Shown here: positions 8,006 to 15,465 of the stretch, in pieces | How the letters are laid out: each line of letters begins with the position of its first letter | Position numbering within the stretch: position 1 is the first letter of the stretch | Assembly: GCA_002898235.1 (NCBI GenBank) | Contig: BEIL01000002.1 | Span: forward strand, 1-51,263 | DNA length: 51,263 nucleotides | Source: a bacterium HR35 | GTDB taxonomy: Bacteria; Patescibacteriota; Minisyncoccia; UBA6257; HR35 | Reading direction: 5' to 3' | Program-made: the position numbers and the translations under genes | Notes under the pieces: generated by a model | What the model saw: the letters and a program-made list of their open reading frames with translations, nothing else | Told to the model about the DNA's origin: nothing | Database searches by the model: none

Positions 8006-8119
8006 TTAAGCTAATCTTTTTCTTCCTTTTCTTCTTCGTCTTTGAAGAATCTTTCTTCCAGCTTTAGTCCTCTTTCTAACTAAAAATCCTGATGTTCTTT
8101 TCTTTTTTCTCTTGGTCAT
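8006..8119 (-). CDS. rpmH: Ribosomal protein bL34 (short N-terminus)
   Basis: A 37-residue, Lys/Arg-rich protein of the large ribosomal subunit. The core TSGFLVRKRTKAGRKILQRR followed by RRKGRKRLA matches bL34 well. The usual start of the family (MKRTYQPS) is missing and replaced by MTKRKKKR, so the protein is several residues shorter than the typical 44-46. It starts 50 bases from the divergent dnaA and heads the rpmH-rnpA-yidC transcript. Confidence 0.93.
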   Translation of the reverse strand: MTKRKKKRTSGFLVRKRTKAGRKILQRRRRKGRKRLA

Positions 8120-8128
8120 TTTTGTCTC

Positions 8129-8158
8129 TTGAAGTCAATCTCTAGTTTATATTATAAT
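8129..8158 (+). promoter_or_regulatory. Predicted sigma-70-type promoter of dnaA
   Basis: A TTGAAG at 8129-8134 and a perfect TATAAT at 8153-8158 with an 18-base spacer lie 11 bases upstream of the dnaA ATG, which implies a very short leader. The -10 lies in a near-palindrome (TATTATAATA), so it could also serve as the -10 of the divergent rpmH transcript, although I see no good -35 for that direction. Confidence 0.6.
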
Positions 8159-8169
8159 ACATCTTAAAA

Positions 8170-9537
8170 ATGACACCTAGCACTTTTGAAAATCTTTGGC
8201 AAGAAGTTTTATCTGAGATTAAAAATAAATTAGGAGAAAAAACTTTTAACATTTGGTTTAACGAATTTTCACCTAAAACTTTTATCCATAATTCTTTAAA
8301 AATAGAAGTTCCAAGTAAATTCGTTAAAGATTGGATTGAAAAAAATTATTTTCAAACAATCTGCCAAATAATAAAAAGCAAATTTCCTGAGGTAAAAGCC
8401 GTTGAAATTATTGTTAATTCAGAAAAAACAACAATTATTAGACAAAAATCTACGGTCTTTAAAAGGCTTCAAAGTTTGGCTTTAAAAACTAGCAAAGGGA
8501 TTTTTGATATTAATCCCCAAACTAATTTAAATCCTCGTTATCGGTTTGATAATTTTGTTGTTGGCAAAACTAATGAGTTAGCTTTTACTGCTTGTCAAGC
8601 GGTAGTTAAAAATTTAGGAAGTCTTCATAATCCCCTTTTTATTTATGGACCAGTAGGAGTTGGTAAAACTCATCTTCTTCAAGCAACTGGAAATGAAATT
8701 TGTAAAATTTATAAAAATTTAAAAGTTAAATACATTACTACCGAAGATTTTACCAATCAATTTATAAACTCAATTAAAAATCAGAGCGTTGAAGAGTTTC
8801 GTTTCCGTTTTCGCGATGTTGATGTTTTAATTTTAGATGATGTTCATTTTCTTTCAGGTAAAATTAGCACTCAAGAAGAGTTATTTCATACTTTTAACTT
8901 CCTTTATAATCTTTCTAAACAAATAATTTTTTCCTCTGATAGACCGCCGGCTTTAATTCCTGATATTGAAGAAAGACTAAGATCACGATTTGAAGGCGGT
9001 TTAATTGTTGATATTAATCCTCCTGATTTTGAAACTCGAGTAGCTATTTTAAAAATGAAAGCTCAAGAAAAAGGCTTAGAATTGGAAAATGAAATTTTAG
9101 AGTATATTGCTGAAAAATTCACTAATAATATTCGTGAATTAGAGGGTGTTCTTTCTTCAATTTATTTTGAAAGCCAATTAAATAAAAAAATTACTTTAGA
9201 AATTGTTAAAGAAATTATAAAAAGATTTTCTAAAGAAGTTTATCGTAAGTTTACTCCTCGAAAAATAATTAAAACTATTGTGAATCATTATGAGTTAAAA
9301 GAGGAGGAGGTTTTATTAAAAAAAATTAGGAATAAAAATTTAGTTCAAATAAGACAAATCTTGATTTACCTTTTAAGAGAATACGCCCAACTTTCTTATA
9401 CTTCAATCGCCGAACTTCTTAAAAAAGACCATACAACTATTATTTATTCTTATGAAAAAGTTGTGGAAAAGTTGAAAACTGATGAAGCTTTAAAACAAGA
9501 AATTGAAATTTTAAAATCAAAATTAAACGAGGTTTAA
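8170..9537 (+). CDS. dnaA: Chromosomal replication initiator DnaA
   Basis: A 455-residue initiator that binds DnaA boxes and opens the origin in its ATP form. Domain I is residues ~1-85 (WQEVLSEIKNKLGEKTFNIW). The AAA+ domain begins at NPRYRFDNFVVGKTNELA, with Walker A GPVGVGKTH at ~160-168 and Walker B LILDDVHFL at ~218-226. Sensor I and arginine-finger segments follow (ERLRSRFEGGL). The C-terminal DNA-binding helix-turn-helix ends with KKDHTTIIYSYEKV, matching the family signature DHTTV. The length is normal. It lies upstream of dnaN and divergent from rpmH, as at many bacterial origins. Confidence 0.97.
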   Translation: MTPSTFENLWQEVLSEIKNKLGEKTFNIWFNEFSPKTFIHNSLKIEVPSKFVKDWIEKNYFQTICQIIKSKFPEVKAVEIIVNSEKTTIIRQKSTVFKRLQSLALKTSKGIFDINPQTNLNPRYRFDNFVVGKTNELAFTACQAVVKNLGSLHNPLFIYGPVGVGKTHLLQATGNEICKIYKNLKVKYITTEDFTNQFINSIKNQSVEEFRFRFRDVDVLILDDVHFLSGKISTQEELFHTFNFLYNLSKQIIFSSDRPPALIPDIEERLRSRFEGGLIVDINPPDFETRVAILKMKAQEKGLELENEILEYIAEKFTNNIRELEGVLSSIYFESQLNKKITLEIVKEIIKRFSKEVYRKFTPRKIIKTIVNHYELKEEEVLLKKIRNKNLVQIRQILIYLLREYAQLSYTSIAELLKKDHTTIIYSYEKVVEKLKTDEALKQEIEILKSKLNEV

Positions 9538-9629
9538 AAGTTTTTTTAACAACTTTTTAAAAAATCAATGTATAAATTTAAAGTTTTTATTTATAAAATT
9601 TAAAACAAATTAACAATTCCCCAAGAAAT
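9538..9629 (+). other. A+T-rich dnaA-dnaN spacer
   Basis: A 92-base gap made almost only of A and T, with short runs of A and T. I see no good TTATCCACA-type DnaA box in it. A near-match on the minus strand (TTTTCCACA, 9462-9470) lies in the end of dnaA. It is a plausible unwinding element if the origin is here, but nothing more can be shown. Confidence 0.3.
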
Positions 9630-10754
9630 ATGATTATTACTGTTTCTAAAGAAAAATTAAAAGAAATAGTCCAAATAGTAAGAAGTATTTGTCCTCGAAA
9701 AACTGATATTAATATCTTGAATTATTTTTATTTAGAAGCTAAAGATGAAGAATGTTCTATTTTAGCTACCGATTTAGAAATAAATTATCAAACAAAATTT
9801 CCCGCTAGAATCGAAAAAGAAGGTAAAATTTTGATTCCTGCTAAACAATTTGAAAACATTGTTGATAATCTTTATGAAGAAGATGTAACTCTTGAAGTCA
9901 ATGGCGATATTCTTTATTTAAGAGGAAAAAAATTTTTTCTTAATCTTCCTGGATTAAGTCAAACAGATTTTCCCACTTTTTCCCCAGTTATTAAAGATAA
10001 ATTTTTTGAAATCGACAATGAAATTTTTTTAAATGTTATTGAAAAATTTAAGCCTATTTTAAAAACATCAGATATTAGACCGGAGTTTGCTGGAGTTTAT
10101 TTCGATTTAACTACTCAAGGATTGAACCTGGTAGTCACCGATTCTTTTCGTTTGGCTTATCAAAAAATTAAAAACATTTTTTATGAAACCAATCTTGATA
10201 AAATAAGCGTTTTAATTCCTTTAAGATTAATTAAAGAATATCTTGGACTTAAGAAAAAAGGAGTAAAATTAAGGATTTATTTTGAAGAAAGTCAAATCTC
10301 GTTTGAAGTTGGCAATCATCTTTTTACTAGTAAAATTATAGCCTTAGATTATCCTGATTATAAAGGTTATTTAGAGCAAAATAACTTCCTTTTTACTATT
10401 GAAATTGAAAAAGAAGAAGTTTTAAAAGCTCTTAAACTGAATAAGGTTTATGCTGGAGATTTGAAAGAATTAGAGGTTATTTTTAACTTTGATGAGCAAA
10501 AGCTTTATCTAATTTCTAGAAATGAACTTTTAGGCGAGGTTAAAAATGAAATTGATTTTGATTTAAAAGAAAACAATTTTAACCGCAATGAATTTAAATT
10601 AAAATTTAATACTGATTTTTTCTATGATGGTTTTGATTCTTTTGAAGCAGAAAAAGTACTAGTTAATTTCTTTTCAGCTAGTGAAGATACTTTTCCTCTT
10701 TATTTAACTTCCCCCGCAGAAGAAGATTTTATCTATATTTCAATGCATCTTTAA
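9630..10754 (+). CDS. dnaN: DNA polymerase III beta subunit (sliding clamp)
   Basis: A 374-residue ring clamp subunit that tethers polymerase to DNA. The three repeated clamp domains are recognisable: domain 1 with ILNYFYLEAKDEECSILATDLEI, domain 2 with RPEFAGVYFDLTTQGLNLVVTDSFRLAY, and domain 3 ending in the ligand-binding-groove segment YLTSPAEEDFIYISMHL, close to the family end (PxxxxxxYVxMPMR). Only the final residues differ from the canonical MPM(R/K) ending. It is downstream of dnaA by 92 bases and overlaps the next gene at TAATG. Confidence 0.96.
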   Translation: MIITVSKEKLKEIVQIVRSICPRKTDINILNYFYLEAKDEECSILATDLEINYQTKFPARIEKEGKILIPAKQFENIVDNLYEEDVTLEVNGDILYLRGKKFFLNLPGLSQTDFPTFSPVIKDKFFEIDNEIFLNVIEKFKPILKTSDIRPEFAGVYFDLTTQGLNLVVTDSFRLAYQKIKNIFYETNLDKISVLIPLRLIKEYLGLKKKGVKLRIYFEESQISFEVGNHLFTSKIIALDYPDYKGYLEQNNFLFTIEIEKEEVLKALKLNKVYAGDLKELEVIFNFDEQKLYLISRNELLGEVKNEIDFDLKENNFNRNEFKLKFNTDFFYDGFDSFEAEKVLVNFFSASEDTFPLYLTSPAEEDFIYISMHL

Positions 10755-10972
10755 TGTTAAAAAAAATCGATTTTAAAATTCCTCTGGTTTTTAAGATAGC
10801 TAATTTTTTAAAGAAAAACTTTCCTTATGCTAAAATCCAGATTAAAAAGAAAAAAGAACATTTAGAAATTTATTTTTTAAGTCCAGTAGATCCTTATAAA
10901 GTTGAAGAATTTAAAGCTTTTTTAAGACAGCAAAAATTTTTATCCTTTCAAATTTATTTTAAAAAGAGTTAA
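10754..10972 (+). CDS. Small basic hypothetical protein downstream of dnaN
   Basis: A 72-residue, Lys-rich protein with alternating helix and strand character and no signal or membrane segment. I do not recognise it. Its ATG overlaps the dnaN stop (TAATG), so it is translationally coupled to the clamp. In other bacteria this place often holds recF or a small S4-like RNA-binding protein (YaaA), but the sequence shows neither. Its 3' end overlaps the convergent PBP gene by 14 bases. Confidence 0.6.
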   Translation: MLKKIDFKIPLVFKIANFLKKNFPYAKIQIKKKKEHLEIYFLSPVDPYKVEEFKAFLRQQKFLSFQIYFKKS

Positions 10973-12986
10973 GCCATTTCTGAACACCTATTTCCCATTT
11001 TTCAAATTGAGGGTCTTGGTAAGGATTTTCTGGAATTGGTCCTAAAGGATCATAACGATTAACATAAAAGAGAATATCATGAATTCCATATTCAGAAACC
11101 CAATTACCATTTAACATTGGTTTATTAACTATTCTTTGTTCTGGTGGATCAAATTTATTTTCAATTAAAATACCTTCTTCTTGAAGCTTGACAAGAAAAT
11201 CATGAAAAATTGGCAAAGCAGCGACCAAACTAGCACCCAAAGAATTCATTCTTTTTCCACTTGTATTTCCAGCCCAAACTCCAACAGCTAAATTTTTAGT
11301 ATAACCAAAAGTCCAAGCATCTTGATAGAATTGCGTTGTTCCAGTTTTAAGAGCAACCTCATCAGAACCAAAATCAGTTAAATAAAAACTCCTTTGAAAA
11401 AGCCCTCTTCTAGCCTCTTTATCTTTTAAAATATCAGTTACTAACCGAGCTGTTTCAGTAGAAATAATTCTTTTTTCTTGCGGAAAATATTCGTAAATTA
11501 CCTCACCATCTCTTTGAATTATTTTTAAAATTAAAGATTGAGAAACTAAAACTCCATCATTAGCTAAGGCTCCATAAAATCTAATTAAATCAGCCATTCT
11601 TATTTCAGCTGTTCCCAAACCGAAAGATAAACCATAATAATTTATTGGTTTAAGATAATCAATTCCTAATTCTTTTATCAAATTTTCAACCCTTTCCGGA
11701 ATAGCTAAATAATAAACTTTGACCGAAGGAACATTTCGAGATTCAGCTAAAGCTTGTCTTAAAGTCACTGGTCCTTTAAAAAGATTATCAAAATTTTTAG
11801 GACGATAATTATTACCAAAATCAGTAGGAACATCAAAAACAATAGTTTTATCAGGATAACCCAATTCAAATAAAGCAGCGTAAATCAAAGGTTTAATAGC
11901 TGATCCTGGTTGTCTAGGTCTAAAAGGAACATTAACCTGACCATCGATTGATTCATCAAAAAAATCTTTAGAGCCAACTAAAGCTAAAACTTCTCCAGTT
12001 TGAGGGTTAATAGCCATCAAAGCAGCATTAGCTCCTCCATATTTTTTTTTGTTTTCTTTAGCTCGTTTTTGAATAATTTCTTCGGCTATTTTTTGAATTT
12101 TAACATCTAAAGTAGTAATTACTTTTAAATTTAATTCTTCTAAGCTTTGATTAGGAAACATCTTTTTTAAAGAATTAACTACTTCCATAACAAAATGAGG
12201 AGCGATTATTCCTTGGTATTTATTTTTAACTAAACCTATTTCTTCTTGAAGACTATTTTGATATTCTTTTTCGGAAATGAAATTATTCTCATAAAGCTTT
12301 TTTAAAATAAAATCCCTTCTTTCTTTGAGTCTTTTAAGGTTTTCAGGAGAAGTGGGAGCATAAAAAGCCGGAGATTTAGCTATCGCAGCTAAAGTAGCAG
12401 CTTCAGCCCAATTTACTGTTTGAATCTTTTTATTAAAATAATAATCGCTTGCTGCTCCAATGCCGATATTACCCTCTCCTAAATAGATAAAATTTAGATA
12501 ATAAGTTAAAATCTCCTCTTTTGAATAACGGGATTCAATTTTAATAGCCAAAATTATTTCTTTCAATTTCCTGATAAAGCTTTTTTCATGAGATAAAAAA
12601 AGATTTCGAGCTAATTGCTGAGTGATTGTTGAACCACCGTAGGTTAAACTTCCAGTTTTTAAATTTAGATAAATCGACCTTAAAATACCTCTCAAACTTA
12701 TACCTTTGTGTTTAAAGAAATCAATATCTTCAGAAACAAGAAATGCTTTTATAACTTTATCAGGAATTTCTTGATAATCAACCCATTGACGCCGAAACCC
12801 AATTTTGTAAAGAAGCACTTTTTCCGTTCGATCATAAATTTCAACTCCGCCACTAATAATTTTTTCTCCTAAGATATTTGGATCAGGTAAAGTGGAAGCC
12901 AAATAAAAATAAACTAGAATTAAGAAAGAGAAAGAAAGAAAAAGAAAACTTAAAATTATTTTTAATAAAAAACCTCTTTTTTTCAT
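10959..12986 (-). CDS. Class A penicillin-binding protein (transglycosylase-transpeptidase)
   Basis: A 675-residue bifunctional peptidoglycan synthase. An N-terminal signal anchor (residues ~8-30) is followed by a GT51 glycosyltransferase domain with EDIDFFKHKGIS near residues 86-97 (catalytic Glu) and GGSTITQQLARN near 113-124. The transpeptidase domain has the active-site serine in PGSAIKPL near residue 360, an SRN motif (ESRNVPSVK), and the LKTGTT box near 545. All three penicillin-binding motifs are present, so the enzyme should be active on the outer face of the membrane. It diverges from pilB with only 25 bases between start codons. Confidence 0.95.
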   Translation of the reverse strand: MKKRGFLLKIILSFLFLSFSFLILVYFYLASTLPDPNILGEKIISGGVEIYDRTEKVLLYKIGFRRQWVDYQEIPDKVIKAFLVSEDIDFFKHKGISLRGILRSIYLNLKTGSLTYGGSTITQQLARNLFLSHEKSFIRKLKEIILAIKIESRYSKEEILTYYLNFIYLGEGNIGIGAASDYYFNKKIQTVNWAEAATLAAIAKSPAFYAPTSPENLKRLKERRDFILKKLYENNFISEKEYQNSLQEEIGLVKNKYQGIIAPHFVMEVVNSLKKMFPNQSLEELNLKVITTLDVKIQKIAEEIIQKRAKENKKKYGGANAALMAINPQTGEVLALVGSKDFFDESIDGQVNVPFRPRQPGSAIKPLIYAALFELGYPDKTIVFDVPTDFGNNYRPKNFDNLFKGPVTLRQALAESRNVPSVKVYYLAIPERVENLIKELGIDYLKPINYYGLSFGLGTAEIRMADLIRFYGALANDGVLVSQSLILKIIQRDGEVIYEYFPQEKRIISTETARLVTDILKDKEARRGLFQRSFYLTDFGSDEVALKTGTTQFYQDAWTFGYTKNLAVGVWAGNTSGKRMNSLGASLVAALPIFHDFLVKLQEEGILIENKFDPPEQRIVNKPMLNGNWVSEYGIHDILFYVNRYDPLGPIPENPYQDPQFEKWEIGVQKWLNSF

Positions 12987-13011
12987 TAAAATTTATTTTA
13001 AACTATTAATC

Positions 13012-14658
13012 ATGAAAGATATTTGGGAGGAAATAAAAAAAAGGAAAAGAGAACAAGAAGAATTTTTGGCTCAAAGATTAGCTACTGAGTTAGGAGTTCC
13101 TTATTTTAATTTTGATTATTTAAAACCAAATCCATCTGCCCTTGAGTTTATTCCTAAAGAAATAGCTGAAAAGTTAAAACTTATTCCAATTGAAGACGAT
13201 GGAAAAAAAATAACCATTGCTTTAGTTAACCCTTTAATAGAAGGCTTAAAGGAATTTTTTCAAAGTTTAAGAGAAAAAAGAAAGGAAATTGTTTGGGGAA
13301 TAATTTCTGAATCAAGTTTAGCTAAAGGTTTAGAAGAATACGGTTTTTTAAACCTAAAGAAAATTAAAATTACAAAAACTTTAGATATTAAACCAGAAAT
13401 TGTTTCTAAAATCAATCAAGAGCTAACCCGCAAAGAAATGCTCCAAGCCTTTTGTCAAGATTTAATAAAAGAGTCTCCTTTTTTTATTTTGGACACCTTA
13501 ATAGCCGGAGCTTTAAAATTTGAAGCTTCTGATATTCATCTCGAACCTTATGAAGATAGAGCCGTTGTTAGGTATAGATTGGATGGTTTGCTTTATGATG
13601 TTTTAACCTTACCTCGACAAGTTTATGAAGTGATTAAAAATCGTCTCAAAATTATCTCTGGCTTAATGCTTAATATAACAGACAAACCTCAAGATGGTAG
13701 TTTTTCTCTTAATTATCAAGGAGAAAGAATTGACTTTCGAATTTCTTCATTGCCAACTGATTATGGTGAAGCTTTTGTGATTCGAGTTCTTATCTTTGCT
13801 AAAATAATTAAAAACTTAGAAGAATTGGGTTTAAGAGAAGACGATTACCAAATACTTTTAAAACACATCTATTCTCCCAATGGTCTTATTTTAAACACCG
13901 GACCAACTGGCTCAGGTAAAACAACCACCCTTTATTCAATCTTATTAAAAATCAAAAAACCAGAAATAAAAATAATTACTTTGGAAAATCCGATTGAATA
14001 CCGAATTGAAGGTATAACTCAAGTAGAAATTGATGAAAAAAGAAATTTAACTTTTGCTGAAGCTCTAAGATCATTTTTGCGTCATGACCCAGATGTTATT
14101 TTAGTAGGAGAAATAAGAGATAAAGAAACAGCCATTACTGCTGTTCAGGCTTCTTTAACTGGTCATTTAGTTTTATCAACTCTTCATACCAATGATTCTT
14201 TAGGAGCCATTCCTAGACTTATAAGCTTAGAAGTAGATAAACAATTAATCTCTTCTTCTTTAAAATTAGTGATTGCTCAAAGATTAGTTAGAAAAATTTG
14301 TCAAAATTGTAAAGAAGAATATCAACCCGATGAAGAAACCAAAAATAAAATTAAAAAATATTTAAATAATCTACCTAATAGAGTAAAACTAAATGTCGAT
14401 TGGGATAAATTAACTTTAGCTAAAGGTTTAGGTTGTTCTTTTTGTTTTAATACAGGTTATAAGGGAAGAATAGCTATTTTTGAATTGTTTGAAGTAAAAA
14501 GAGAGTTGGAACCTATAATTTTAAAAAATCCAACCGAAGAAGATATTTTTCAAAGCATAAAAGATGACTTTGTTACTCTTAAACAAGATGGTCTAATAAA
14601 GGTTATTCAAAAAATAACTACTATTGAAGAAGTAGAAAGAGTAGCTGGTTTGTTATAA
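13012..14658 (+). CDS. pilB: Type IV pilus assembly / type II secretion ATPase (PilB/GspE family)
   Basis: A 548-residue hexameric ATPase that drives pilin polymerisation. The N-terminal ~110 residues resemble the MshEN/GspE-N domain (LATELGVPYFNFDYLKPNP, FIPKEIAEKLKLIPIE). The core has ASDIHLEPYEDRAVVRYRLDG, Walker A GPTGSGKTTTLY near 297-308, the Asp box, and Walker B DPDVILVGEIRD near 359-370. A four-cysteine zinc motif follows, CQNC (~430) and CSFC (~476), as in PilB and GspE. No other pilus genes (pilC, prepilin) are adjacent, so the partners lie elsewhere. GspE and PilB cannot be told apart by sequence alone. Confidence 0.93.
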   Translation: MKDIWEEIKKRKREQEEFLAQRLATELGVPYFNFDYLKPNPSALEFIPKEIAEKLKLIPIEDDGKKITIALVNPLIEGLKEFFQSLREKRKEIVWGIISESSLAKGLEEYGFLNLKKIKITKTLDIKPEIVSKINQELTRKEMLQAFCQDLIKESPFFILDTLIAGALKFEASDIHLEPYEDRAVVRYRLDGLLYDVLTLPRQVYEVIKNRLKIISGLMLNITDKPQDGSFSLNYQGERIDFRISSLPTDYGEAFVIRVLIFAKIIKNLEELGLREDDYQILLKHIYSPNGLILNTGPTGSGKTTTLYSILLKIKKPEIKIITLENPIEYRIEGITQVEIDEKRNLTFAEALRSFLRHDPDVILVGEIRDKETAITAVQASLTGHLVLSTLHTNDSLGAIPRLISLEVDKQLISSSLKLVIAQRLVRKICQNCKEEYQPDEETKNKIKKYLNNLPNRVKLNVDWDKLTLAKGLGCSFCFNTGYKGRIAIFELFEVKRELEPIILKNPTEEDIFQSIKDDFVTLKQDGLIKVIQKITTIEEVERVAGLL

Positions 14659-14662
14659 AAAG

Positions 14663-15000
14663 TGGAGGTGGGGGGAATCGAACCCCCATCGGAGGAAAAA
14701 GAATTATCGGTTCTCCTAGCGCAGTCTGTTTTTAAAATTTGCTTTTTGAGAGGAAAAACAGACAAACCTCTCAAAAGCTAGGCTCTTAATTTCGGTTTTA
14801 GGCTAGAGCCATCACCTAAAACCTAAGAGGGATTTTTTTAACCCCTAAGAAACTCCCCTCTAAAGTTTCTTAGAAGCCGCTCTTTACTTTACGAAAGAGC
14901 GTAAACTGGGACTCTGTTGGCACTTTAAGAGGCTATTAAGGGAGCCACCCTGCTAGCTCCGATAATTCTTTTTTTCCTCCTCGACCTCCATTCCACCCCC
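14663..15000 (-). ncRNA. ssrA: Transfer-messenger RNA (tmRNA)
   Basis: Read on the minus strand, the RNA begins GGGGGTGGAATGGAGGTCGA and ends with a T-arm (GGGGGTTCGATTCCCCC) and CACCTCCA. The 5' GGGGGUG pairs with 3' CACCUCC to form the acceptor stem, and CCA is not encoded. A resume codon GCC at 14921-14919 opens a short reading frame (A-N-R-V-P-V-Y-A-L-S) that stops at TAA 14891-14889 inside a hairpin (CGCUCUUU/AAAGAGCG), the usual place for the tag stop. Several stem-loops fit the pseudoknots. It rescues stalled ribosomes with SmpB, whose stop codon directly abuts its 5' end. A T5 run follows the 3' end. Confidence 0.93.
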
Positions 15001-15444
15001 TTAATATTTTTTGAGAATTCTTTCTTTTTCTCTTTGAAATTCTCTTTTCTTAATTTTTTCTCTAATCTCAAATTTTTTAAGACCCCGAACTAAAGCAATT
15101 TCAACTTTTATTAACCTGTTTTTATTATAAATTTTCAAAGGAATAATTGTCAAGCCCTTGTTTTTTAATTTACTTAAAAGATAATTTATTTCTTTTCTTT
15201 TTAAAAGAAGTCTCCTTGGCCTTAAAGGATTATAAAAAGGTGGTGTATTTTTTTCTTGATAGGGAGGTAAATAAAAATTTATTAAAAAAAGTTCATTGCC
15301 CTTTTTGCTAACATAACTACCTTGAAGACTGCCTTTACCACTAAAAATCGATTTTACTTCAAAACCATAAAGCTCAATTCCAGCTTCAAATTTTTCTAAA
15401 ATTTCGTAATTTCTAAAAGCATCTTTGTTTTGAATAAGCACCAT
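15001..15444 (-). CDS. smpB: SsrA-binding protein SmpB
   Basis: A 147-residue basic RNA-binding protein that delivers tmRNA to stalled ribosomes. The oligonucleotide-binding fold is recognisable: NYEILEKFEAGIELYGFEVKS, then SLQGSYVSKKGNELFLIN, a central PFYNPLRPRRLLLKRKEI, and GLTIIPLKIYNKNRLIKVEIALVRGLKK. The basic C-terminal tail (KIKKREFQREKERILKKY) reaches the decoding centre in known structures. The stop codon is immediately followed by the tmRNA 5' end, so smpB and ssrA appear to be one transcription unit. It diverges from ftsK with 21 bases between start codons. Confidence 0.96.
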   Translation of the reverse strand: MVLIQNKDAFRNYEILEKFEAGIELYGFEVKSIFSGKGSLQGSYVSKKGNELFLINFYLPPYQEKNTPPFYNPLRPRRLLLKRKEINYLLSKLKNKGLTIIPLKIYNKNRLIKVEIALVRGLKKFEIREKIKKREFQREKERILKKY

Positions 15445-15465
15445 TGTTTTTTATAATTTAAGTTA

